Of a DNA stretch of 64,000 nucleotides, positions 26,525 through 34,894 are shown in pieces (position 1 is the first letter of the stretch; every line of letters begins with the position of its first letter). The notes under the pieces are model-generated. The model did not search any database, was not told the origin of the DNA, and was given only the letters and a program-made list of their open reading frames with translations. The translations under genes and the position numbers were made by a program. Source of the stretch: CANMUM01 sp965263365 (GTDB lineage: Bacteria > Pseudomonadota > Alphaproteobacteria > Rhodobacterales > Rhodobacteraceae); assembly GCA_965263365.1 (NCBI GenBank), contig OZ253672.1:1922001-1986000 (forward strand). Direction: 5' to 3'.

Positions 26525-27412
26525 TTAGAATTTATTGGTTAATTCAGTGACGATTTGGTAATTCATAAGGACTTTGTCCAAAGCATCCCCCTCACGAAAA
26601 CCTTGCTTATCAAGTTGCGCACTCGCATCACCTTTGGGCCAAATACGCCAACTGTCATTATCAACAACATCTGCAATCACAAATGCGCCCGTATCGACGC
26701 GCTTTCCAACCTCAAACTTGATATCCACCAGAGCAATTGGCGCATTCTCATCTTCAACATTCGTGAGTTTTTCTTCAAGCAGTGCAAATGCAGGCTTAAG
26801 AAGCTCTGTCCAAATATGGTCAATATCTGATTTTGGAAGCTCCGCAGGTATCCGTAGGATTGGCTCGCCTTGAACAGGCGTTTTCGGCTTGTGAATTTCC
26901 CACAAATCACCGTCAACGATAACATAAGGATCGGTATAAATTCCCTCTGGCCAACCATCATCTCTAAGGTAACGATCTCTGGCTTCATTTTCCGACATAT
27001 GTGTAACTTTTTCAACAAGTGGTGGTGTCAAAAAACAAGCTTTATGAAAAATTTCGGTAATTGGTTTCTCAAAACGATGTCCAGAAGATAATTCTGGGTT
27101 GCGTTTCAAAAAACTGCCATGCGCAATTCTGCGTAAGACGAATTCAAGCGGCAGCATTTCAACCGCATGGCAACGCAACTGAATTGGGCCAGCTTGATCG
27201 ACAAAAGCAGTCGGAATGCCCGCATCCTCAAATAGACGAAAAATATTCGCACATTGTGTAGTTTTCTCTGAACCAATGGAACCAATTTTAGCCACCTTTG
27301 CGGCGTCACCAGCCGTCAACCTATCAATGGCCTCCAATATTACAAAATTTGTGTCTTCATCAACGTAAACGCGTTTTGTTTTGCCAGCTGCAATTACTTG
27401 TTTATCCGTCAT
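26525..27412 (-). CDS. purC: SAICAR synthetase, animal-like type
   Basis: PurC joins CAIR and aspartate to SAICAR in purine synthesis. The 295-residue protein has AAGKTKRVYVDED, DRLTAGDAAKV, FVLRRIAHGSFLKRNPEL and IALVDIKFEVGKR. These, especially DRLTAGDAAK and RRIAHGSFLKRNP, resemble the SAICAR synthetase half of animal PAICS more than the usual 240-255-residue alphaproteobacterial PurC, from my knowledge of the families. There is no AIR carboxylase domain attached. The ATG overlaps the purD stop by 11 bases. Its own stop carries the ribosome site of the next small gene. Confidence 0.93.
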   Translation of the reverse strand: MTDKQVIAAGKTKRVYVDEDTNFVILEAIDRLTAGDAAKVAKIGSIGSEKTTQCANIFRLFEDAGIPTAFVDQAGPIQLRCHAVEMLPLEFVLRRIAHGSFLKRNPELSSGHRFEKPITEIFHKACFLTPPLVEKVTHMSENEARDRYLRDDGWPEGIYTDPYVIVDGDLWEIHKPKTPVQGEPILRIPAELPKSDIDHIWTELLKPAFALLEEKLTNVEDENAPIALVDIKFEVGKRVDTGAFVIADVVDNDSWRIWPKGDASAQLDKQGFREGDALDKVLMNYQIVTELTNKF

Positions 27413-28652
27413 TCAAATCTCGTCTCTTTCCGATATCATTGCGAAATTGCATACCGCTGAATTTTATTTTTTCAATTTTAGCATATGTCTGTGCACGCGC
27501 CTCTAACATCGACGCTCCAGACCCCAAAACATTGAGCACACGTCCACCATTCACATGCCACTCCCCATCTTTGCGAGTGCCCGCATGGAAATAGTCTTTG
27601 CCCGCTGCCAATTGATCCAAGCCAGAAATTAACGCGCCTTTGACAGGATTTTGTGGATATCCTTCCGCCGCCAAAACAACATTAATGCGTGTCGTTTGTG
27701 TATCAATATCATAGGGCGCTTCCAAAGTTCCACGTGCCGCCTCGATACACATTTGCAAAAAATTTCCTTTAATAGCTGATAATATTACTTGCGTTTCAGG
27801 ATCGCCCAAACGAATATTATATTCAAGCAATTTGGGACCACTTTCCGTCAGCATTAATCCAGCAAACAAAAATCCACTAAATTGCGTCCCACGCCGCTTC
27901 ATTTCTTGTAAAGACGGTTTTATAATTGTTTCTAAAACAACCGATTGAAGCTCTGATGTAAACTCAACAACAGGCGTAAAAGCACCCATGCCGCCTGTAT
28001 TTGGCCCCTCATCATTGTCAAAAATTCGCTTATGATCACGAGAGGCCGCCAAAGGATGCGCATTTCCATCCGCGTCAACAAGCACGAAAAAACTAATCTC
28101 CACCCCATCTAAATAGTCTTCGATTATCACACATTTGCCCGCCTCACCGAACGCTTCGCCAGACAAGTACCCCTCAAGCCATTCTTCGGCATTTTCACGC
28201 GTTTCGCATATCACAACACCCTTACCTCCAGCGAGCCCATCTGTCTTTAAAACGACGGGCATTTCGCGTGTGGCAAGAAATTCGCGCGCGGATGTAATAT
28301 CTGTGAAACTGCGCGAAGCTGCGCATGGAACACCCGCATCAAAAAGCACTGATTTCATAAAATCTTTTGAACCCTCTAGCGCCGCTGCTGCCTTTGAGCA
28401 CCCAAGCACAAGGAGACCACGTTCGCGAAGCCGATCCGACCATCCTTCAACGAGTTCTGTCTCTCCGCCAAATATCACGAGATCAATCGAATCGGACGTT
28501 ATATTTTCAATATTGTCTAGCCGCGTCGCAATTTCTGATAACCCGTCCGAGCCAGGCCAAACAAATAATTCACAATTCGGGTCACATTCTTTGAGGCGGT
28601 AAGCAATCGCACTTTCTCGTCCGCCAGCCCCGATAATCAACACACGCGTCAA
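27402..28652 (-). CDS. purD: Phosphoribosylamine-glycine ligase
   Basis: PurD is the ATP-grasp ligase that makes GAR from phosphoribosylamine and glycine, step two of purine synthesis. The 416-residue protein starts with the dinucleotide-like VLIIGAGGRESAIAYRL, then MPVVLKTDGLAGGKGVVI (ATP-grasp lysine), SRDHKRIFDNDEGPNTGGMGAF, and LEYNIRLGDPETQ. The last motif has Leu where most PurD have Phe (NVRFGDPE). The start is TTG 28652, overlapping the purN/F stop by four bases (TTGA), which supports coupled translation. Length is normal. Confidence 0.95.
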   Translation of the reverse strand: MTRVLIIGAGGRESAIAYRLKECDPNCELFVWPGSDGLSEIATRLDNIENITSDSIDLVIFGGETELVEGWSDRLRERGLLVLGCSKAAAALEGSKDFMKSVLFDAGVPCAASRSFTDITSAREFLATREMPVVLKTDGLAGGKGVVICETRENAEEWLEGYLSGEAFGEAGKCVIIEDYLDGVEISFFVLVDADGNAHPLAASRDHKRIFDNDEGPNTGGMGAFTPVVEFTSELQSVVLETIIKPSLQEMKRRGTQFSGFLFAGLMLTESGPKLLEYNIRLGDPETQVILSAIKGNFLQMCIEAARGTLEAPYDIDTQTTRINVVLAAEGYPQNPVKGALISGLDQLAAGKDYFHAGTRKDGEWHVNGGRVLNVLGSGASMLEARAQTYAKIEKIKFSGMQFRNDIGKRRDLNDG

Positions 28653-30766
28653 ACAACACTCCTATTTTTCGCAAATAATAATCCTGGACCCTGATCATCA
28701 TAAACAGCTTGAGAACCCGCGAGCGCTTTACGCATTTTTTTGTCCGCAAGCGCGGCTGGATACTCTCCTGTGAAACAAGCTGTACAAGTTCCACAATAAG
28801 GCTGAACTTCCGCATTCGACTGCATGGTTTCGTTATCTTTCAGATCAATCGCACGAGCCAAACCATCAACCGACACAAAAGCTAAGCTATCGGACCCAAG
28901 AATATCGCGAATTTCTTCAACAGAATGATTAGCTGCCGAAAGCTCTTCTCGAGATGGCATATCAACACCGTAAAAACACGGATACTCGATCGGCGGAGAT
29001 GCAATACGCACATGAATTTCCTTCGCCCCGGCATCTTTAAGAAGCTGCACAAGTTTCGGTAACGTATTCGCTCGCACAATACTATCATCAACAAGGATAA
29101 TTCTTTTGCCTTTAATATGCCAACGATCAATCGAAAGCTTCAAGCGCACGCCAAAATGCCTCAACTCCTGCTCAGGTTCGATAAAAGTACGACCCACGTA
29201 AGGAGATTTCAAAATTGCAAAATGAAATGGTAAATTTGACGCCTGCGAATAACCAATTGCTGCAAAAATTCCACTTTCAGGAACGGGCACAACATAATCA
29301 GCATCAACAGGCGATTCTTGGCATAATTGCATCCCAATGCGTTCTCTTACACGCGCTGTATACCGATCATTAAACGCAGAATTTGCACGCATGAAATATA
29401 CGTACTCAAAGGCACAGAAATTCTGATGAACTAAGGGTTTTTTGGCCGTGTATAATTGACGCCTTATCGTGCCATCGCGCGAAATATGAACCATCTCACC
29501 GGCGTTAATATCAAATTCCCATTTCATATCCGCCGCTTCAAGCGCACAACTTTCAGACGCAATCGCAACTTGATCTTTTCGCGTCCCCAAACATAAAGGT
29601 CTCATTCCGAGAGGATCGCGCAACGCATGAATCCCTTGATCCGATAAAATCAATAATGAAAACGCACCAGTTGCCTGCATACAAGCCTCTTTTATAGCGG
29701 TTTCGAGATCTTCTGAACTTGACTGCGCAAGCAAATGAACAAAAACTTCACTATCGCTATCAGTAAAGAAAATTTGACCCGCCTCCATAAGATGCGCACG
29801 GAGTTCATCAGCATTGGTTAAATTCCCGTTGTGGGCGAGCGCCAAAGGACCAAAGCGCGTGTCCATAACAAAGGGCTGCAAATTTTCACCACTTTTTCCG
29901 CCAGCGGTTGAATAACGCAAATGCCCGATCATTTGCTTTCCAGGCAGATTCACTTCCGCGATCTGATGTTTAGAAAACACGTCTGAAACAAGCCCGATGC
30001 CACGATGCGAATATATTTTTCCTTTTTTACAACTCGCAATCCCAACACCTTCTTGGCCCCTATGTTGTATCGCATGTAAACCAAAAATCGTAAGCGCAAG
30101 CGCATCTTGTTTTCCATGACACGCAAATAGTCCGCATTCCTCTTTCACTTGTGAAAAAGGCACTTTAAGCAAACCTTCACCCGTGACCGGAGGATGCTCT
30201 GCAATATAGCTCGTATATTCAGCCAAAATGCGTGGATATAACTTATGCTCTTCGGTCAAAATACGTTCAGAAAGCGTTGTCTCTGTATCGTCTTCATAGA
30301 CCGGAACTCGCGCCTGCCCGAGAACAGGTCCTCCATCCATATCAGCTGTCACAATATGCACTGAACAACCCGCTATTTTTTCTCCAGCTTCTAATGCCTG
30401 GAGTTGCGGATTCAAACCTTTATAATCTGGCAATAATGAAGGGTGAATATTGAGTATCCGCCCATAAAAACGATCAACAAATTCAGCAGAAAGCAAGCGC
30501 ATATAACCAGCTAGCACAATCAATTCGATCCGCTTTTCAGACAAGATATTGAGAAGGTTTCGCTCACTATTTACCTTGCCGAGACTCGTATCAATATCCA
30601 CAACATCCAGCCCATTTTTTTGGGCAATTTGGATGCCTTTCGCGCGAGAATTGTCTGTTGCGGCGATTACGAATTCGATCGGAAAATCTTTAGATTCAGC
30701 AGCATTTAATACTGCCTCCATGTTTGAGCCGCGCCCAGAAAATAATATCGCGGCTCTCAAACTCAC
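28649..30766 (-). CDS. PurN-PurF fusion: GAR transformylase joined to amidophosphoribosyltransferase
   Basis: One uninterrupted 705-codon frame joins two purine enzymes. Residues 1-190 are PurN (SGRGSNMEAVL, NIHPSLLPDYKG, DMDGGPVLGQARV), the formyl-folate-dependent third step. After a 20-residue linker, residues 211-705 are PurF, the committed first step: CGLFACHG, LHAIQHRGQEGVG, RIILVDDSIVRANT (PRPP loop), and cysteines before AFEYVYF, in YPCFYGVD and in CGTCTACFTGEYP at positions known as 4Fe-4S ligands in the Bacillus-type enzyme. The PurF nucleophile must be an N-terminal Cys; here it is Cys211, preceded by VKEE. Activity would need cleavage before Cys211 or internal GTG initiation at Val207, which has no clear ribosome site. 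The start is GTG, overlapping the purM stop (GTGA). Confidence 0.92.
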   Translation of the reverse strand: MSLRAAILFSGRGSNMEAVLNAAESKDFPIEFVIAATDNSRAKGIQIAQKNGLDVVDIDTSLGKVNSERNLLNILSEKRIELIVLAGYMRLLSAEFVDRFYGRILNIHPSLLPDYKGLNPQLQALEAGEKIAGCSVHIVTADMDGGPVLGQARVPVYEDDTETTLSERILTEEHKLYPRILAEYTSYIAEHPPVTGEGLLKVPFSQVKEECGLFACHGKQDALALTIFGLHAIQHRGQEGVGIASCKKGKIYSHRGIGLVSDVFSKHQIAEVNLPGKQMIGHLRYSTAGGKSGENLQPFVMDTRFGPLALAHNGNLTNADELRAHLMEAGQIFFTDSDSEVFVHLLAQSSSEDLETAIKEACMQATGAFSLLILSDQGIHALRDPLGMRPLCLGTRKDQVAIASESCALEAADMKWEFDINAGEMVHISRDGTIRRQLYTAKKPLVHQNFCAFEYVYFMRANSAFNDRYTARVRERIGMQLCQESPVDADYVVPVPESGIFAAIGYSQASNLPFHFAILKSPYVGRTFIEPEQELRHFGVRLKLSIDRWHIKGKRIILVDDSIVRANTLPKLVQLLKDAGAKEIHVRIASPPIEYPCFYGVDMPSREELSAANHSVEEIRDILGSDSLAFVSVDGLARAIDLKDNETMQSNAEVQPYCGTCTACFTGEYPAALADKKMRKALAGSQAVYDDQGPGLLFAKNRSVV

Positions 30767-31830
30767 TCCGTCACCATAAATGAAAATTTACTATCTTCAA
30801 GCATGCACTGCGGCTCCACAGTAATCTCACCTAAGTCATAAACCCCAAAACCTGCTTTCGCAAATGGCTCTCCAAATTTTCCAATCGCATCGCCGTCATC
30901 TTCAATAACTGCAATGAGACCAATACCCATATTCCAAACACGGTATGCCTCCCTTGCTTCAACCCAGTTATTTTTGACGGCCCAATTAAATAAATCTGGC
31001 GTTGGCACCACACTCATATTTAATTTCGCACCAACATCTTTTGGGAGAACGCGGGTTAAATTACCAATAATGCCGCCGCCTGTTATGTGTGCATAAGCTT
31101 TCGCAACCGAAGCGCTTTGCAAGCCAGGCTTCACATAAATGCGCGTTGGCTCAAGCATCAGCGCGCCAATATTATGCCCCGTCCCCGGTAAAGAATCATG
31201 AAGACTAAGCTCAGCCTCTTTCAAAACGCGCTGCAACAAAGAATACCCATTCGAATGTGCGCCCGAACTCGCAACACCAATGATACGATCACCTGGACGA
31301 ATTTGATCAATACGCGGCAGTATCTCATCGCGCTCCACCACACCTGTTGCAAATCCAGCCAAATCAAACTTACCAGCTGGATATAATGTAGGTAGCTCAG
31401 CAGTTTCACCACCAATCAGCTGACAACCTGCCTCAACACATGCTTTTGAAATCCCCTCAACCAGAGACAAATTCTGATGTAGATCTAGCTTGTTAACGGC
31501 CAAATAGTCCAAGAAAAACAACGTCTCCGCGTTTTGACAAAGCAGATCATTCACACACATCGCCACCAAATCAAAACCCAATGTGTCAAACTTATTCAAA
31601 GCCATAGCGATGTCTAGTTTCGACCCCACACCATCACAGCCCGCTACAAGAATGGGGTCTTTCTTATTCAATGCCTTTAAATCAAATAAGCCGCCAAAAC
31701 CACCGATTTGGTCAAGTGAGCCTGAACGTCTCGTTTTCTTTGCAAGAGGAACTAAATCTTTGACAAACTCATCCCCAGCCTCAATATCCACGCCCGATTG
31801 CGCATAAGTGATAGGGGCTTTTGATGCCAT
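30763..31830 (-). CDS. purM: Phosphoribosylformylglycinamidine cyclo-ligase
   Basis: PurM closes FGAM to AIR with ATP, step five of purine synthesis. The 355-residue protein has YAQSGVDIEAGDEFV, LVAGCDGVGSKLDIA, DLVAMCVNDLLCQNAETLFFLDY, GGETAELP, ASSGAHSNGYSLL and ITGGGIIGNL, all PurM signatures. VWNMGIGLI replaces the commoner TFNMGIGM. It is the first gene of the purine operon; the 117-base gap up to the ABC exporter gene should hold its promoter. I see no clear PurR-like or purine-riboswitch element there. Confidence 0.96.
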   Translation of the reverse strand: MASKAPITYAQSGVDIEAGDEFVKDLVPLAKKTRRSGSLDQIGGFGGLFDLKALNKKDPILVAGCDGVGSKLDIAMALNKFDTLGFDLVAMCVNDLLCQNAETLFFLDYLAVNKLDLHQNLSLVEGISKACVEAGCQLIGGETAELPTLYPAGKFDLAGFATGVVERDEILPRIDQIRPGDRIIGVASSGAHSNGYSLLQRVLKEAELSLHDSLPGTGHNIGALMLEPTRIYVKPGLQSASVAKAYAHITGGGIIGNLTRVLPKDVGAKLNMSVVPTPDLFNWAVKNNWVEAREAYRVWNMGIGLIAVIEDDGDAIGKFGEPFAKAGFGVYDLGEITVEPQCMLEDSKFSFMVTE

Positions 31831-31947
31831 AACGGAACCCTATTTTGAGTTTAAATCTGCCCCTGTCCTTAACGTTAGAACAAATTTTCTGCAAGTCAAT
31901 TCTCCAAAAATATAATCAATTTCGTCCGATAGTTAACCATCAGGGAA

Positions 31948-33687
31948 TTAATTTTGAAGTGTGTGCAACTTAGCATAAATTCCCTGAGGACGATTAAGCA
32001 ATTCATCATGATTGCCGATTTCAACAACCTGACCTTCATTTAAGACAAGAATTTGATCGGCATTTCGAATCGTCGAAAGTCGATGTGCGATTACAATGAC
32101 AGTCTTATTTAGTGACGCGGCTTTTATGGCCTTTTGAACCATAGTTTCCGCTTCACTATCCAGTGCAGAAGTTGCTTCGTCCAAGAGAAGAATTGGCGCA
32201 TCTTTTAAGATCGAACGCGCAATCGAAAGGCGCTGTTTTTGCCCCCCAGAAAGCGAGTGCCCCCCCTCTCCAATTTTAGTATCCAGCCCATTGGGCATCA
32301 AGGATATAAAATCACTCATGTATGCTGCCTCGGCAGCCGCCTCAACTTGCTCCCGAGTTGCATCCGGAACGCCAATCGCAATGTTATTTGCAATCGTGTC
32401 TGTAAAAATCGTTGTGTCTTGAGGAATGTACGCAATGAGAGAGCGCAGTGATGCTTCGCTTAGCATAGCAATTTCTTCCCCACCAATCTTTATCGCGCCC
32501 TCACTAGGGTCATAAAACCTTTGTAAAAGAGCGAGCACTGTTGATTTGCCAGAACCTGAACGACCGACCAAGGCCGTCGTCTGACCGTTCAGCGCACAAA
32601 AACTCACGTCAGAAAGCGCGTTCACATCACCCGCCCGATAGCTGAATTTAACGCGATCAAACTCTACCGAATAGTTTCCCAAAGACGCCATATTTTGACC
32701 AAAATGCTGTTGCGATTCTCGGTCAATAATTTCGTAGTAAAAACCAAGAGGTACCAAATATTTTACAAAATCCACGCGAATAGTCGCCAATCGCTTTATG
32801 GGTTCATAAGCGCTGACAAACGCCAGAATAAACGCCATAATTTCGCCGGCCGTATTATCTCCGCGTACGACCGAGTAACCTGCATATAAAATCATCGCCG
32901 CAACCGCAAATCCACCCAACGCCTCCATTAAAGGTGAATTAAACGCACTAATACGCGCGATTCGAATTCCGCGCGCTTCAAGATTTGCCAAAACACCTTG
33001 AACTTTCTGAGCAACAAGGATCTCAGCACGCATCGATTTAATCAGTCGAATGCCTGAGAATTTTTCATACAATTCCCGCATAAATGAACTTGTAAATTCA
33101 AATTCATCACGAACCGAATTGCGAATGCGCCTCGCGAGCAAAGTAACTCCCGCAACAACGGGAGGCGCAATCAGAAAAGTCAGCAATGCGAGCAACCAAT
33201 CCGTGTAGAACATAAATGCAATTAAAAAAACGACCGTCAGAAAATCACGCATTGCGGCGGTGGTAATCAGTTTTACCAAATCACCCGCTGACTTTGTAAC
33301 ATTTGAAACGCGATTAACCAGATCTGCAGTTTCATTTTGATCAAAATAACTCACATCTTGCGCAAGAATACGTTTCACCGCCTTTGATCTCATCGAAGCG
33401 GACAACTTTGCCGATATTACACCTAGTATCGCCGAATATCCAAAAGTCGCTAGGCCTTTAATGACGTAAATCAAAACGACTCCGGCAGCGACTAACCAAA
33501 CCATTTCTAGCTGTTTCTTGACAAGAACACCATCAATTACATACTGCAGGATCCAAACAGATGCGGTCGTCGAAATCGCTGTAATAATCATAAAAAAAAC
33601 AGCAACTAAAGTGGTGCGGATATGCGGCCAAAACTCTGTACGCACAAAACGCTTCAAGAGTTGGATATCGGTAAATTTTGGTATCAT
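31948..33687 (-). CDS. MsbA-like ABC exporter (fused permease and ATPase)
   Basis: This 579-residue half-transporter has an N-terminal six-helix type 1 exporter domain (about residues 20-310) and an ATPase domain (about 345-575) with Walker A GRSGSGKST, signature LSGGQKQRLSIARSI, Walker B ILLLDEATSALD and IVIAHRLSTI. It would work as a homodimer. Sequence and length resemble MsbA, the lipid A flippase, and related lipid or drug exporters; I cannot decide the substrate. It starts two bases after the dnaJ stop, so it belongs to the dnaK-dnaJ transcript and may be heat induced. Confidence 0.9.
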   Translation of the reverse strand: MIPKFTDIQLLKRFVRTEFWPHIRTTLVAVFFMIITAISTTASVWILQYVIDGVLVKKQLEMVWLVAAGVVLIYVIKGLATFGYSAILGVISAKLSASMRSKAVKRILAQDVSYFDQNETADLVNRVSNVTKSAGDLVKLITTAAMRDFLTVVFLIAFMFYTDWLLALLTFLIAPPVVAGVTLLARRIRNSVRDEFEFTSSFMRELYEKFSGIRLIKSMRAEILVAQKVQGVLANLEARGIRIARISAFNSPLMEALGGFAVAAMILYAGYSVVRGDNTAGEIMAFILAFVSAYEPIKRLATIRVDFVKYLVPLGFYYEIIDRESQQHFGQNMASLGNYSVEFDRVKFSYRAGDVNALSDVSFCALNGQTTALVGRSGSGKSTVLALLQRFYDPSEGAIKIGGEEIAMLSEASLRSLIAYIPQDTTIFTDTIANNIAIGVPDATREQVEAAAEAAYMSDFISLMPNGLDTKIGEGGHSLSGGQKQRLSIARSILKDAPILLLDEATSALDSEAETMVQKAIKAASLNKTVIVIAHRLSTIRNADQILVLNEGQVVEIGNHDELLNRPQGIYAKLHTLQN

Positions 33688-33689
33688 GG

Positions 33690-34841
33690 TTAACTTTTTA
33701 AGCTATCCCAAAACCCTTTCACCTTTGAAAAAAAGTCCTGAGAGTTCGGACTATTATTAGTAGTCGCCTCAATTGTTTGAAACTCTTCCATAAGCTCTTT
33801 TTGTCGCGCGGTCAAATTTACGGGCGTCTCAACATCAATTTCGATATACAGATCGCCATAACCAGCACTTCTTAGAAATGGCATTCCTTTCCCACGTAAC
33901 CGCATTTTTTTACCAGACTGGACGCCAGAAGGTACTTGAACTCGCGTCCGTCCACCATCAAGAGTTGGTGCCTCAAGAGTGCCTCCGAGAATGGCTGTCG
34001 ACATTGAAACCGGAATTTGGCAATACAAATCACGATCTTCGCGAACAAAAATTGGGTGATTTTCGACCTCAATAAACACATAAAGATCGCCAGAAATTCC
34101 ACCGCGAGTTCCGGCTTCACCTTCACCTGTAAGCCGGATGCGTGTGCCGGTTTCGACACCTTTGGGGATAGAGACTTTTAACTTGCGTTCTTTTTGTTTG
34201 CGTCCGGTTCCATTACAGCTGTCACACGGGTTTTTAATTATTTGTCCACGGCCATTACATGTCGGGCAAGTACGCTCAACCGTAAAGAAACCTTGTTGTG
34301 CACGCACCCGTCCTGCGCCATGACAAGTTGGACAGTTGGCCGGCTGTGTTCCAGGCTTTGCACCACTTCCCGAACATACTTCACATGAAACTATGCCCGG
34401 AATATTCAACTCAGCTTCTTTGCCTTCATAGGCTTCTTCAAGAGTTATTGAGAGATTGTAGCGCAAATCGGATCCACGAGAAGCCCGCGAACCTTGATTG
34501 CCTCCACGACGACCGCCCATAAAATCGCCAAATAAATCATCAAAAACATCCGAAAATGCCGAACCAAAATCATTGGAATTAAAGCCAGCACCAGCGCCTG
34601 CGCCGCCCCCAAAACCTTGAGCGCCTTCTGGACCAAAACGATCATAGGCCGCGCGACGCTGAGGGTCTTTTAGAGTCTCGTAGGCTTGATTAACTGCCTT
34701 AAACTCTTCTTCCGCCTTAGGATTATCGGTGTTTTGATCTGGATGAAGCTCTTTTACTTTTTTTCGAAAAGCACGTTTCAGATCATCAGCAGAAGCACTC
34801 TTGCTGACTCCTAAGAGTTCATAATAATCACGATCTGCCAT
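33690..34841 (-). CDS. dnaJ: Chaperone DnaJ
   Basis: DnaJ (Hsp40) delivers substrates to DnaK and stimulates its ATPase. The 383-residue protein has the J domain with HPD (ELHPDQNTDNPKAEEEF, about residues 5-70), a Gly/Phe-rich stretch, the zinc-binding domain with four CxxCxGxG repeats (CEVCSGSG, CPTCHGAG, CPTCNGRG, CDSCNGTG) and the C-terminal substrate-binding region. I chose ATG 34841 (MADRDYYELLG), the usual family start. It lies 53 bases after dnaK, with a stem-loop between. Confidence 0.97.
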   Translation of the reverse strand: MADRDYYELLGVSKSASADDLKRAFRKKVKELHPDQNTDNPKAEEEFKAVNQAYETLKDPQRRAAYDRFGPEGAQGFGGGAGAGAGFNSNDFGSAFSDVFDDLFGDFMGGRRGGNQGSRASRGSDLRYNLSITLEEAYEGKEAELNIPGIVSCEVCSGSGAKPGTQPANCPTCHGAGRVRAQQGFFTVERTCPTCNGRGQIIKNPCDSCNGTGRKQKERKLKVSIPKGVETGTRIRLTGEGEAGTRGGISGDLYVFIEVENHPIFVREDRDLYCQIPVSMSTAILGGTLEAPTLDGGRTRVQVPSGVQSGKKMRLRGKGMPFLRSAGYGDLYIEIDVETPVNLTARQKELMEEFQTIEATTNNSPNSQDFFSKVKGFWDSLKS

Positions 34842-34873
34842 AGCTATTTGTCTCAAATCCAAACAAAATGAAA

Positions 34874-34889
34874 TGGCCCCCGAGGGCCA
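34874..34889 (-). terminator. Stem-loop between dnaK and dnaJ
   Basis: The six-base arms TGGCCC and GGGCCA with a 4-base loop form a compact GC-rich hairpin just after the dnaK stop. On the minus strand it is followed by a broken T run (TTTCATTTTGTTT), so it may be a partial terminator or RNA end that lowers dnaJ relative to dnaK. Confidence 0.5.
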
Positions 34890-34894
34890 CTTTT

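Noticed and set aside
32695..32889. Plus-strand frame within the ABC exporter gene
   Set aside because: It has no ribosome site and lies wholly opposite conserved transporter coding sequence.
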